Assembly (NCBI GenBank): GCA_016710165.1
Contig: JADJLJ010000002.1
Location: forward strand, 518,501 to 582,500
Length of the DNA: 64,000 bases
Source: Chitinophagaceae bacterium
GTDB taxonomy: Bacteria > Bacteroidota > Bacteroidia > Chitinophagales > Chitinophagaceae
Direction: 5' to 3'
This document shows, piece after piece, positions 45,609 to 54,331 of the stretch; position 1 is the stretch's first letter; every line of letters starts with the position of its first letter. The notes beneath the pieces are model-generated. The model was not told the origin of the DNA. It worked only from the letters and a program-made list of their open reading frames with translations, and searched no databases. A program made the position numbers and the translations under genes.

Positions 45609-47012
45609 ATGAAAATAGCATTCCACGGCGCAGCCAGAACGGTAACCGGTTCCAAACACCTGCTTACCCTGAAGAACGGAAAGAAGTATTTACTGGATTG
45701 CGGCATGTTCCAGGGCATGGGGCGACAAACCGATGCCATGAACCGTACCTGGGGTTTTGAACCATCGGAAGTCACTCACCTTATCTTATCGCATGCACAT
45801 ATCGACCACTGCGGACTGATCCCCAAGTTTGTGAAAGATGGGTTTGACGGGAAGATATTCTGCACACCGGCCACCAAAGAATTATCGGCCGTGATGCTGG
45901 AAGATTCTGCCGGCATCCAGGAAAGCGAGATCAAATACGAGAACAAGCGAAGGGCACAGGATGGCCTGCCTTACCTGAAACCATTGTACGATACAGCCGA
46001 TGCAATGGCGGCCATGGATCATTTTGTAGAAGTGGATTATGATAAATGGTTTACGATCGATGAAAATGTGGAAGTGCAGTACACCGATACCGGCCACATC
46101 ATCGGCAGTGCTGCGGTGCATTTGAAGATCAAAGAAAACGGAAAGATCACCCGCATCAGTTTCAGCGGAGATGTGGGGCGATACCGGGATGTGATCTTAC
46201 GGTCGCCGGCTGAATTTTCGCAGGCCGATTATATACTGCTGGAATCAACCTACGGCAACAGCCTGCATGATGTGAACACCACCACCCCCGACCTGGTCTT
46301 AAAATGGATCGAGAAGGCCTGTATCCAAAAGAAAGGGAAACTGATCATTCCTGCTTTCAGCGTGGGCCGTACCCAGGAAATATTATATGCCCTGAACCAG
46401 CTGGAACTGGAAAGGAGATTGCCTGACCTGAATTATTTTGTTGACAGTCCGCTGAGCGTGAAGGCCACAGAGATCATCAAGAATTATCCGCATTACTTTA
46501 ATAAGACCATACAAAGGATATTGGCAAGCGACACGGATCCCTTCGGTTTTAAAGGATTGAAGTTCATTAAATCGGTGGATGAATCGAAGTTGCTCAATTT
46601 CCGCAACGGACCTTTTGTTATCATTTCGGCAAGCGGCATGGCAGATGCCGGGCGGGTGAAGCACCACATCAGCAACAATATTGAGAACAGCCACAACACC
46701 ATTTTATTCACCGGGTATTGCGAACCGCACTCCCTGGGCGGTAAATTACTCGACGGCAGGAAAGAAGTGAATATCTATGGCGTGGCGCATGAAGTGAATG
46801 CCGAGATCGGTTCCATAAGAAGCATGAGTGCCCATGGAGATTACGATGACCTATGCCAGTTCCTGGCCTGCCAGGACCCCAAAAAAGTGAAACGGTTATT
46901 CCTGGTGCACGGTGAATATAATGTTCAGACGGAGTTTAAAGAACGCCTCATCCGGAAAGGGTTTGTTGATGTAGAGATCCCTGAAATGCACTACGAGATA
47001 GGGCTTACTTAA
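45609..47012 (+). CDS. Beta-CASP metallo-beta-lactamase nuclease (RNA-processing type)
   Basis: A 467-aa protein with the metallo-beta-lactamase signature SHAHIDHCGL (motif 2), an early aspartate in LLDCGMFQG and later metal ligands in TDTGHIIGSA and FSGDVGRY. The beta-CASP motifs A-C are ESTYGNSLHD, SAHGDYDDL and LVHGEYN. The family includes CPSF-73-like RNases and mRNA 3'-processing relatives; the exact role here is unknown. No signal peptide. It converges on the FAD gene with a 4-base stop-codon overlap. Confidence 0.9.
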   Translation: MKIAFHGAARTVTGSKHLLTLKNGKKYLLDCGMFQGMGRQTDAMNRTWGFEPSEVTHLILSHAHIDHCGLIPKFVKDGFDGKIFCTPATKELSAVMLEDSAGIQESEIKYENKRRAQDGLPYLKPLYDTADAMAAMDHFVEVDYDKWFTIDENVEVQYTDTGHIIGSAAVHLKIKENGKITRISFSGDVGRYRDVILRSPAEFSQADYILLESTYGNSLHDVNTTTPDLVLKWIEKACIQKKGKLIIPAFSVGRTQEILYALNQLELERRLPDLNYFVDSPLSVKATEIIKNYPHYFNKTIQRILASDTDPFGFKGLKFIKSVDESKLLNFRNGPFVIISASGMADAGRVKHHISNNIENSHNTILFTGYCEPHSLGGKLLDGRKEVNIYGVAHEVNAEIGSIRSMSAHGDYDDLCQFLACQDPKKVKRLFLVHGEYNVQTEFKERLIRKGFVDVEIPEMHYEIGLT

Positions 47013-48250
47013 AACCGTTGCGGTTTAAATGCCGTGATATCGATCGATGTTGTCTTGCGCTGGATGATCTCACTCACCAGTTTGCCGGTACCTGTTCCTT
47101 CCGAAATGCCCAGCATAGCATGGCCACCTGCAAAAACAACATTTTCAAATTCTGAAACTCTGCCGATATAGGGCAGCCCGTCCGGCGTGACAGGCCGTAA
47201 GCCATTCCATATTTTTTCAACGGGAGGAAAATCTATTTTTAATCCCGGGTAAAAATTCCTGGCTGAGTCATAAATGCCCTGCATGCGTTTTACAAGTACG
47301 TTATTATTGATGCCGCTGAGTTCCATCGTGCCGCCAATGCGCAACTGGTGCTTCCAGGGTGTTATGGCGCATCTCCCGTCGACCAGGATAGCCGGGTATT
47401 TGATATTCTTTTCTACATGCTGGTACGTGTGGCTGTAACCCTTGCCCGGTTGCAGTAATAATTTAATGCCCAGCATCTTTGCAACCACGGGCAGCCAACT
47501 CCCGGTTGACAGAACGATCTCATGGCAATCAAATTTTCCCTTGTTGGTGATCACTGCTGAGATCTTTTTGCCCGATCTTTCAAAACCGGTAACCGTTGTA
47601 TTGAGCTGAAACCTTACTCCTTTCTTGTCTAAATCGTTTTTGAGGGCGGTCATCATCTTGCCGGGATTAAAATGGCAATCGTCTTTGAACAGAACAGCCC
47701 CGGCAACATCCACTTCCACATCTGTTTCCAGTTGCTGTACGGCATCCCGTTTCAGCCGCTCCACTTTCAGTCCGAATTTTTCTGCATCATCGGCCAGGTG
47801 AAATTCATGCTCCAGTGTTTTCGGCTGCTTGCACATCATCAGGCACCCGATCTCTTCCATATCAAAGGTATCACCGATCTCATTCCGCATATCGTTGATC
47901 AGCTGCCGGCTCAGGTGCAGAATATTATTCAGGTGTGGTGCATTTTGTTTTACGGTGGCCGCGTTGCTGTTCTTCCAGAAATGATAGCCCCATTGAACCA
48001 GGTCCCAGTTCAGTCTTGGTTTTATATAGAACGGGCTGCTGCTGCTGAGCATATGCCGGATACCTTCGGCAATGATTCCGGGGCTTGCCAGCGGAATAAA
48101 ATGGCTGGGCGACATGTATCCCATGTTGCCAAAAGAACAACCGTCTGTTATATCGCCCCGTTCAATAACGGTTACTTCGTATCCTTCCTTTTGCAAATAA
48201 TAAGCGCTGCATAATCCGATTACACCGCCACCAACGATCGTTACTTTCAT
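47009..48250 (-). CDS. D-hydroxyproline dehydrogenase (FAD, DadA/DAAO type, likely)
   Basis: A 413-aa FAD oxidoreductase. The Rossmann motif is IVGGGVIGLCSAYYL (residues 4-18), followed by the FGNMGYMSPSHFIPLASPG segment typical of DadA-like enzymes. Near the C-terminus, GLRPVTPDGLPYIG and FAGGHAMLGIS bind FAD. It lies next to the 4-hydroxyproline epimerase; together they would take trans-4-hydroxy-L-proline to cis-4-hydroxy-D-proline and on to 1-pyrroline-4-hydroxy-2-carboxylate. A general D-amino-acid dehydrogenase activity is possible. It ends inside the 3' end of the beta-CASP gene. Confidence 0.85.
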   Translation of the reverse strand: MKVTIVGGGVIGLCSAYYLQKEGYEVTVIERGDITDGCSFGNMGYMSPSHFIPLASPGIIAEGIRHMLSSSSPFYIKPRLNWDLVQWGYHFWKNSNAATVKQNAPHLNNILHLSRQLINDMRNEIGDTFDMEEIGCLMMCKQPKTLEHEFHLADDAEKFGLKVERLKRDAVQQLETDVEVDVAGAVLFKDDCHFNPGKMMTALKNDLDKKGVRFQLNTTVTGFERSGKKISAVITNKGKFDCHEIVLSTGSWLPVVAKMLGIKLLLQPGKGYSHTYQHVEKNIKYPAILVDGRCAITPWKHQLRIGGTMELSGINNNVLVKRMQGIYDSARNFYPGLKIDFPPVEKIWNGLRPVTPDGLPYIGRVSEFENVVFAGGHAMLGISEGTGTGKLVSEIIQRKTTSIDITAFKPQRF

Positions 48251-48286
48251 AGACCTTTATTATATGTTGTTTTTAAATATGAATCA

Positions 48287-48345
48287 GGATGCCATTTTAC
48301 GGATGACAGAATCCGCTTTCATCCGTACAGATCTGTGTCATCCCT
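48287..48345. repeat. GGATGACAGAATCC inverted words
   Basis: Words GGATGCCATTTTACGGATGAC and GGATGAAAGCGG appear on complementary strands (CATCCGTACAGATCTGTGTC). They form an imperfect hairpin between the hydroxyproline epimerase and dehydrogenase genes. Confidence 0.55.
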
Positions 48346-48352
48346 TTTTCCA

Positions 48353-49354
48353 TCACAAAACCTGGAAACCCAATGCATACGGGTCATCTTCGGTATCAAT
48401 GGTAATTATATTATGCCCGTAAATCCTTGCCCAGCCTTCAATGCCTGGCCTGATCGCCGGTTTCCCGGCAACCGTTAATTCTTCTTCGATCCGCCCGGTG
48501 AATTTACTGCCAATGATGCTTTCATGTATGAATTCATCTCCTTTCTTTAATTTGCCTTTCGCATACCACTGTGCCATACGAGCCGATGTGCCGGTACCAC
48601 AGGGGCTGCGGTCGATGGCCTTATCGCCATAAAAAACGGCATTTCGGGCTGTTGACGTTTTGTCGATCACCGCACCGGTCCATAAGATATGGCTGCATCC
48701 ATGTATGGTCTCATTTTCGGGATGGACAAAATCGTATTTGGTATTGATGTTCTTTCTCAGTTCTCTTGCCCAGCTTATTAATTTGTCGGCTGAATAATTT
48801 TCCAGTCCCTTGAAATTTTTCTGAACGTCCACAATGGCGTAAAAATTTCCGCCGTAAGAAACATCAATTACCAATTCTCCCAGGTCCGGGCAATGAACAG
48901 TTAGTTCTGTTGCTGCCAGAAATGAAGGCACATTGGTAAGATTAACCGATTTTACTTTTTTGCCTTCTTGCTTATACGAAATTAAAACCAATCCTGCAGG
49001 GGCTTCCATCCTCACGATGCCGGGTGTTTTTGGTTTTATCAACCCTTCTTCTATGGCGATGGTGATGGTGCCGATGGTTCCGTGTCCGCACATGGGCAGG
49101 CAGCCGCTGGTTTCAATGAAAAGAACGGCCACATCATTCTGCAGATCATGCGGCGGGTAGAGGATGCTTCCGCTCATCATATCATGCCCGCGGGGTTCAA
49201 ACATGAGGCCCCTACGTATCCAGTCGTATTCTTTCATGAAATGCTGGCGCTTTTCGCTCATGGTATTCCCTTGCAGTTCCGGGCCGCCTTCTTTTACAAG
49301 ACGAACGGGATTGCCGCAGGTGTGGGCATCTATGCAGTGGAATGTATGCTTCAT
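48353..49354 (-). CDS. 4-hydroxyproline 2-epimerase (proline-racemase family)
   Basis: A 333-aa enzyme that epimerises trans-4-hydroxy-L-proline to cis-4-hydroxy-D-proline. The two catalytic Cys are C89 in LPMCGHGT and C252 in SPCGTGTSA, both present, which separates active epimerases from the Cys/Thr dehydratases. The family start IDAHTCGNPVR is intact. The neighbouring FAD dehydrogenase, pyrroline deaminase and 2-oxoglutarate semialdehyde dehydrogenase complete the pathway. The start is at 49354, 17 bases from a long perfect palindrome shared with the divergent desaturase gene. Confidence 0.93.
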   Translation of the reverse strand: MKHTFHCIDAHTCGNPVRLVKEGGPELQGNTMSEKRQHFMKEYDWIRRGLMFEPRGHDMMSGSILYPPHDLQNDVAVLFIETSGCLPMCGHGTIGTITIAIEEGLIKPKTPGIVRMEAPAGLVLISYKQEGKKVKSVNLTNVPSFLAATELTVHCPDLGELVIDVSYGGNFYAIVDVQKNFKGLENYSADKLISWARELRKNINTKYDFVHPENETIHGCSHILWTGAVIDKTSTARNAVFYGDKAIDRSPCGTGTSARMAQWYAKGKLKKGDEFIHESIIGSKFTGRIEEELTVAGKPAIRPGIEGWARIYGHNIITIDTEDDPYALGFQVL

Positions 49355-49371
49355 TTTGGTTGCCAGGTTCT

Positions 49372-49406
49372 AAACTTCGCCAAAGTTCTGAACTTTGGCG
49401 AAGTTT
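49372..49406. promoter_or_regulatory. 35-bp perfect palindrome between divergent genes
   Basis: Arms AAACTTCGCCAAAGTT and AACTTTGGCGAAGTTT are exact 16-bp inverted copies around CTG. It lies 17 bases from the epimerase ATG and 14 bases from the desaturase ATG. It could be an operator, a bidirectional terminator-like block or a mobile palindromic repeat. I cannot decide from one copy; the motif is one I have seen repeated in Bacteroidota genomes. Confidence 0.6.
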
Positions 49407-49420
49407 TGTAAATTTAAGGC

Positions 49421-50701
49421 ATGGAAGCATACGGTAAAATTTTATTGATCGCCATGCCGGCATTTTTGCTGCTGGTGCTTTTCGAAAAATGGTATGGCTG
49501 GCGTAAGGGGAAAGACACCGTTCGCAACATGGATATGATCAGCAGCCTCAGCAGCGGCGTTACCAATGTTACCAAAGATGTAGTAGGACTGGCTTTTGTC
49601 ATCATTTCCTATCCGTTCCTGGTGCGGAACCTGGCAATAACCCAGATCAACAATACGGTGCTTGTTTACATCATTGCTTTTTTTGCCCTTGATCTTGCCG
49701 GGTACTGGGTACACCGCCTGCAGCATGTGGCCAATTTTTTCTGGAACGGGCATATCGTTCATCACAGCAGTGAAGAATTCAACCTGGCCTGTGCGTTGCG
49801 GCAGAGTATTTCGTCCATTGTAAAAACCTTTGCCATTTTTCTTTTACCGGCAGCCCTGCTGGGTGTGCCTGCACCGGTGATCGCTGTGGTGGCGCCCCTG
49901 CACCTGTTTGCACAGTTCTGGTACCATACACAGCATATCGGCCGGATGGGGTTTTTAGAAAAGATCATTGTTACTCCATCGCACCACCGGGTACACCATG
50001 CCATCAATAAGGAATACATTGATAAGAACTACGGGCAGATATTTATTTTCTGGGACAAATGGTTCGGCACTTTCCAGGAAGAACTTCCCGACGTACCGCC
50101 AGTTTATGGCATCACCAGGCCGGTTCGGACATGGAACCCCATCAAAATTAATTTTCAGCATGCGTGGTTGCTGCTCAAAGATGCCTGGCGGACCAGCAAC
50201 TGGAAAGATAAATTCACTTTATGGTTCCGGCATACGGGCTACCGGCCTGCGGATGTGGCAGCCAGGTACCCGTTGTATAAGATCGAAGACGTGTATCATT
50301 TTGAAAAATACAATACGCCTGCCTCACCGGCCTTGAAGACCTGGAGCTGGATCCAGTTGCTGCTGATCCTGTTGTTCGTCAGTTATATGTTCGGCAATAT
50401 TGCACTCATCAACAACCTCGACAAATCCTATATTTTCTGGTATGGCGGGTTTATTTTCTTAAGTGTGTATGCGCTTACCGATCTGATGGACCGGAATGAT
50501 TCTGCCCTTGTGTGGGAATGCATCCGCTCTGGCCTGGGCCTTTATTTTCTCTTCGGGCAAAATGATTGGTTTGGAGCCGGTACGTACCTGGCAGCTGTTA
50601 AATTTATCCTTGGGGGGTATTTTGTCGTCTCCATTTTTGTAACGGGATGGTTTGTGATGAAGCATAAGAAAGAAGACCAGCCGATGAAACTGGTAGTATA
50701 G
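49421..50701 (+). CDS. Sterol desaturase/fatty-acid hydroxylase family membrane protein
   Basis: A 426-aa integral membrane di-iron protein. Histidine clusters are WVHRLQHV, GHIVHHSSEEFN and TPSHHRVHHAIN, with WYHTQH between, matching the FA_hydroxylase pattern. Eight to ten hydrophobic segments include an additional C-terminal set of about four (residues 310-420) of DUF-like type. The family adds hydroxyl groups or double bonds to lipids; bacterial members of this length include alkylglycerol monooxygenase-like enzymes. It interrupts the hydroxyproline genes on the opposite strand and is probably unrelated. Confidence 0.88.
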   Translation: MEAYGKILLIAMPAFLLLVLFEKWYGWRKGKDTVRNMDMISSLSSGVTNVTKDVVGLAFVIISYPFLVRNLAITQINNTVLVYIIAFFALDLAGYWVHRLQHVANFFWNGHIVHHSSEEFNLACALRQSISSIVKTFAIFLLPAALLGVPAPVIAVVAPLHLFAQFWYHTQHIGRMGFLEKIIVTPSHHRVHHAINKEYIDKNYGQIFIFWDKWFGTFQEELPDVPPVYGITRPVRTWNPIKINFQHAWLLLKDAWRTSNWKDKFTLWFRHTGYRPADVAARYPLYKIEDVYHFEKYNTPASPALKTWSWIQLLLILLFVSYMFGNIALINNLDKSYIFWYGGFIFLSVYALTDLMDRNDSALVWECIRSGLGLYFLFGQNDWFGAGTYLAAVKFILGGYFVVSIFVTGWFVMKHKKEDQPMKLVV

Positions 50702-50723
50702 ATCAAACAGCAGCCCTCATCAA

Positions 50724-50767
50724 TTCATTATTCACCGTTCACTCGTCCCTGTCTCAGACAGGGATGC
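50724..50767. repeat. Copied coding word and CTCGTCCCTGTC palindrome
   Basis: TTCATTATTCACCGT at 50724-50738 is identical to 50816-50830, which lies inside the adjacent dehydrogenase coding region. Next to it, CTCGTCCCTGTC ... GACAGGGATGC at 50742-50767 forms a hairpin and recurs at 54384-54409. Confidence 0.7.
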
Positions 50768-50794
50768 AATGGTTTCAGGACTTTGTCCTGGTAA

Positions 50795-52276
50795 TCATAG
50801 AGGAGATTTCGTTAGTTCATTATTCACCGTCCGGAATATCCCCAGCGGGTTCTCATTCTTCAGTTCATCCGGCAACAGGTCGTTGCTCCAGTTCTGAAAG
50901 GCAATGGGCCTCGCAAAACGTTTGATGCCATCAGCGCCAACCGATGTAAACCTTGGATCGCTGCTGGCAGGGAATGGTCCGCCATGCTGCATGCTCAGGC
51001 AAACCTCCACACCGGTAGGAACGCTGTTTAAAATAAAGCGTCCGCAGATATTTTTTACGGCTTCCACCAGTTCTTCGTTTTGTTTTATGTCGGCATCGGT
51101 TGCCATCAGGGTGGACGTCAATTGGCCTTCTAAATGCTTTGCTACTTCGATCATCTCTTTCATGTCTTTGCACCGGATGACAATGGAGTAGGGGCCAAAT
51201 ACTTCCTGGTGAAGAACAAGGTTGTTTAAAAAAGCCTGCCCGCTTGCAGTAGCGATAGCAGGAAGCCCTTCATTTTCTTTTACCATGGTTTCGCTTTCAG
51301 CAACCAGGTGAACATCTTCCTGCAGCAATGCATTGCCCTTGTTTTTTTTATACGCTGTTACAATTCCTTCATGCAACATAGGAGCCGGGGCGATTTTCTG
51401 GATAGCTTTTCCCAGGTCGTGAATAAAGGTTTGAAGAGAATCGCTCTCTATGCCAATGATCAGCCCCGGATTTGTGCAGAACTGTCCAACACCTAAGGTA
51501 ATGGAACCGGCATACATGGTTGCAATATCAGCAGCAGATGCTTTTAATTTTTCAGGCAACAGAAACACAGGGTTAATGCTCCCCATTTCTGCAAAAACAG
51601 GAATGGGTTCTTTGCGCTGGTTGCCCCAGTCGAATAATTGTTTGCCGCCGGTATAAGAGCCGGTGAAGCCCACGGCTTTTGTGTGCGGGTGTGTTACCAG
51701 TGCTTTACCCACTTCAAAGGAAGCGCCATGCACATGGGCAAAGATCCCTTTCGGCATGTTGCATGTTGAAGCTGCTTTGAGGATTGCCTGTGCAACAAGT
51801 TCTGATGTTCCGGCGTGGGCTGGATGCGCTTTTACGATCACCGGGCAGCCGGCCGCAAAGGCACAGGCTGTATCTCCACCGGCTGTTGAATAGGCAAAGG
51901 GAAAATTACTTGCACCAAACACAACTACCGGGCCCAGGGGCACCAGCATTTTCCGGATATCGGGTTTGGGGGGTGTTTTATCCGGTATGGCAGTATCAAT
52001 CCTTGCATCCAGCCAGTTTCCTTTTTCACAGGCTTCGGCATAACTGATCAGCTGGAATATCGTTCTTGCCCTTTCGCCACGCAATCTTGCTTCCGGAAGA
52101 TTGGTCTCACGCATGGCAGTATGGATCAATGCATCGCCGCAGTTCTCCAGTTCAACAGCAATGGCTCTCATGAATGCTGCCCGTTGCTTTAAAGGGAATT
52201 TTCTATAGACATGAAATGCATTCCATGCCTGCTGCATGATGGTTTCTATTTCGGATGGACTGCCTTCGTTGAACAT
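50795..52276 (-). CDS. 2,5-dioxopentanoate (2-oxoglutarate semialdehyde) dehydrogenase
   Basis: A 493-aa ALDH. The family-specific features are the FGASNFPFAYSTAGGDTACA tunnel segment, the base in AEMGSINPVF and the catalytic Cys in GVGQFCTNPGL. These match KGSA dehydrogenases, which oxidise the last hydroxyproline intermediate to 2-oxoglutarate. The enzyme also ends pentose and glucarate pathways, so the role rests on its neighbours: the pyrroline deaminase upstream and the epimerase and FAD dehydrogenase beyond the desaturase. Its 3' end shares a 15-bp word with the adjoining spacer. Confidence 0.9.
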   Translation of the reverse strand: MFNEGSPSEIETIMQQAWNAFHVYRKFPLKQRAAFMRAIAVELENCGDALIHTAMRETNLPEARLRGERARTIFQLISYAEACEKGNWLDARIDTAIPDKTPPKPDIRKMLVPLGPVVVFGASNFPFAYSTAGGDTACAFAAGCPVIVKAHPAHAGTSELVAQAILKAASTCNMPKGIFAHVHGASFEVGKALVTHPHTKAVGFTGSYTGGKQLFDWGNQRKEPIPVFAEMGSINPVFLLPEKLKASAADIATMYAGSITLGVGQFCTNPGLIIGIESDSLQTFIHDLGKAIQKIAPAPMLHEGIVTAYKKNKGNALLQEDVHLVAESETMVKENEGLPAIATASGQAFLNNLVLHQEVFGPYSIVIRCKDMKEMIEVAKHLEGQLTSTLMATDADIKQNEELVEAVKNICGRFILNSVPTGVEVCLSMQHGGPFPASSDPRFTSVGADGIKRFARPIAFQNWSNDLLPDELKNENPLGIFRTVNNELTKSPL

Positions 52277-52310
52277 TGATCATTGAGAATTGATTATTGA
52301 ATATTGTTTA
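52277..52310. repeat. CATTGATTATTG word array
   Basis: Words TTGATCATTGAGAATTGATT and ATTGAATATTG in a 31-base spacer. The stop of the pyrroline deaminase gene (52308-52310, TAA on minus) is at its edge and the dehydrogenase ATG at the other, so the spacer is wholly repeat. Confidence 0.65.
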
Positions 52311-53204
52311 TAGCGCCGGTCTCGTAGCGATCCCTTCATTGATGATCTTCAGGATCTCTTCTCTTTCTTTCCCGATCAACATCAGTCTTGGTGCCCTCAC
52401 CTGTTCGGAGCCCAGCCCAGCCTGTGTTTCGGCCAGTTTTATATACTGCACCAATTTGGGATGAATATCCAGTTCCAACAAGGGCATAAACCAGCGGTAT
52501 ATTTTGGTGGCTTCTTCAATCTTACCGGCTTTCACCAAATTAAATATCGCAACTGTTTCTTTTGGAAAAGCACAAACCAATCCGGCTACCCATCCATCAG
52601 CGCCCAGGCAAAGTTCTTCCATGGCCAGCGTATCCACACCACATAAAAGCCTGAACCGGTCGCCAAAACGGTTCCTCATTCTTGTTACGTTCGTTACATC
52701 CCGGGTTGATTCTTTTACGGCATTGATATTTTTGCAGGCGGCCAGTTCGGCGAACATATCCAGTGTTACTTCAATCTTATAATCCACCGGGTTGTTGTAG
52801 ATCATAATGGGAAGATCAGTTGAATCAGCTACTGTTTTAAAATAAGTGACCGTCTCCCGGTGATCGCTTTTGTAACGCATAGGTGGTAAAATCATGATTC
52901 CTTCAGCTCCCCAGGCTTTTGCATAAGCAGCCTGTTGTAATGCTTCCCTTGTACTTCCTTCAGCAATATTTAAAACCACAGGAACTTTACCTGAACATTT
53001 CTCTACGGCAAATTTTACCAGTTGTTCTTTTTCTGATGTGGTCAACACACTGGCTTCACCCAGGGTGCCGCCAAGTACTACGCCGTTCACCCCGGCTTCG
53101 AGTTGGGCATGAAGATTTTTCTCAAACAGGGGCAGGTCTAACTGGTCATCTGCAGTAAATTTTGTAGTAAGCGCAGGGAATACACCGTTCCATTGAAAGC
53201 TCAT
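52308..53204 (-). CDS. 1-pyrroline-4-hydroxy-2-carboxylate deaminase (DapA family)
   Basis: A 298-aa DHDPS/NAL-superfamily aldolase fold. It has the GGTLGEAS substrate loop, the Tyr in MIYNNP (about residue 136) and the Schiff-base Lys in AVKEST (about 164). In hydroxyproline clusters this family member deaminates pyrroline-4-hydroxy-2-carboxylate to 2-oxoglutarate semialdehyde, and the adjacent KGSA dehydrogenase completes the route. DapA itself is less likely given the context. ATG 53204 is preferred to an in-frame GTG at 53228, which would add eight residues. Confidence 0.87.
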   Translation of the reverse strand: MSFQWNGVFPALTTKFTADDQLDLPLFEKNLHAQLEAGVNGVVLGGTLGEASVLTTSEKEQLVKFAVEKCSGKVPVVLNIAEGSTREALQQAAYAKAWGAEGIMILPPMRYKSDHRETVTYFKTVADSTDLPIMIYNNPVDYKIEVTLDMFAELAACKNINAVKESTRDVTNVTRMRNRFGDRFRLLCGVDTLAMEELCLGADGWVAGLVCAFPKETVAIFNLVKAGKIEEATKIYRWFMPLLELDIHPKLVQYIKLAETQAGLGSEQVRAPRLMLIGKEREEILKIINEGIATRPAL

Positions 53205-53275
53205 GATGGTTTGATTTAATTTTTCCACAAACTACGAAATCGGGGAATAAAAACGCTGCTGAAATTTGAAAGTCT

Positions 53276-53355
53276 CAACCATTTACTATTTGCCATTTAC
53301 TATTTACCATTGCCCAATCCCCAATGGCTAATGGCTATTGACCAATGACCAATGC
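53276..53355. repeat. ATTTACTATTTACC plus CCAATGG word array
   Basis: The left half repeats ACCATTTACTATTTGCCA and ATTTACTATTTACCATT, the same words that flank the four-helix gene at 7400-7819. The right half has CCAATCCCCAATGG and GACCAATGACCAATG words. No four-helix gene is present at this copy. Confidence 0.8.
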
Positions 53356-53483
53356 CTTGGTTCGTCCCCGGTCCGGGAAAGTTCGATTTGCATCTTAAGC
53401 AATTAAAGGTTACATTGTTGGCTCTATACCAGTGCATCTGCTTAATTCTGCCCCACCATTTATTAATAATTAAACACGTAAAA

Positions 53484-54287
53484 ATGAAAAGAATCGTAAT
53501 TATTCTGGCAGGGCTTTCTATATTGGCAGCCTGCAACAATTCGAATGAAAAGACGGCTGAAAAAAAGGTGAAGTACAGCGATCTCGCCAATGACTATCTG
53601 AAAGGGGATATTGAAACCATTGAGGATACCCCTTACCAGGTGGACAGTACCGGTAAGGCCGGTGCCATGGATTCCTGTTGTATTGATATTACCCAGTACG
53701 ACGAGAACGGGAATGCCGTTAAGTTTACTTCAAAAGACAGTAAAGGAACCGTAAAGAATGAATCCGTTTTCACCCGGCATGAAAACGGGTTATGGACAGG
53801 GGCTACAGATACCAAAGAAGGCAAACCCTCAGGAGGAATGAAGGTTACCGTAGATGAAAAAGGCCAGTACACAATAGCGCAAACAACTGATTCAACCGGT
53901 AAACCGGATATTTATTATACCGGGATAACACAAAATGAATACGGGCAGGTTCTTAGCTGGAAACAATATGATAAAGACAGTGTTTTCAGGCAGGAGGGAG
54001 AAAGTAAATATGACAAAAGTTTATTTATGGGATTTACTTCAAAAGACAGCGTAGGCAAGGTGAAATCTACCAGTTCGGCAAAGTATAATGATAAGGGAGA
54101 GCAAACGGAGTTTTCGAATACAAAGATCACCAAGGATTCTACCACAACCAAGGTAACCAAGTATACCTATGAAACGCATGATGAAATGGGCAACTGGACC
54201 CAGCGTACAGAATGGAATGATAAGGGAAAGGCAACGAAGATCACCAAGCGGGTTTATACCTACAGGAAAGAAGAAGCAAAAAAATAA
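53484..54287 (+). CDS. Repeat-rich lipoprotein, unknown
   Basis: A 267-aa lipoprotein: basic start, hydrophobic core, and lipobox LAAC at Cys17. The mature part is made of short YD/RHS-like beta-hairpin motifs of the form YDxxGN (DENGNAVKFTSKDSKGTV, DSTGKPDIYYTG, NEYGQVLSWKQYD, NDKGEQTEFSN), up to nine times. Such repeats fold as beta-sheet stacks in toxins and surface proteins. ATG 53484 is chosen since the longer frame lacks a signal sequence. It is followed by a 44-bp palindromic terminator. Confidence 0.75.
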   Translation: MKRIVIILAGLSILAACNNSNEKTAEKKVKYSDLANDYLKGDIETIEDTPYQVDSTGKAGAMDSCCIDITQYDENGNAVKFTSKDSKGTVKNESVFTRHENGLWTGATDTKEGKPSGGMKVTVDEKGQYTIAQTTDSTGKPDIYYTGITQNEYGQVLSWKQYDKDSVFRQEGESKYDKSLFMGFTSKDSVGKVKSTSSAKYNDKGEQTEFSNTKITKDSTTTKVTKYTYETHDEMGNWTQRTEWNDKGKATKITKRVYTYRKEEAKK

Positions 54288-54331
54288 TTTTATCTGTTTC
54301 TATGGGTTTTAACGCAAAAGCCCAGGGTCAT

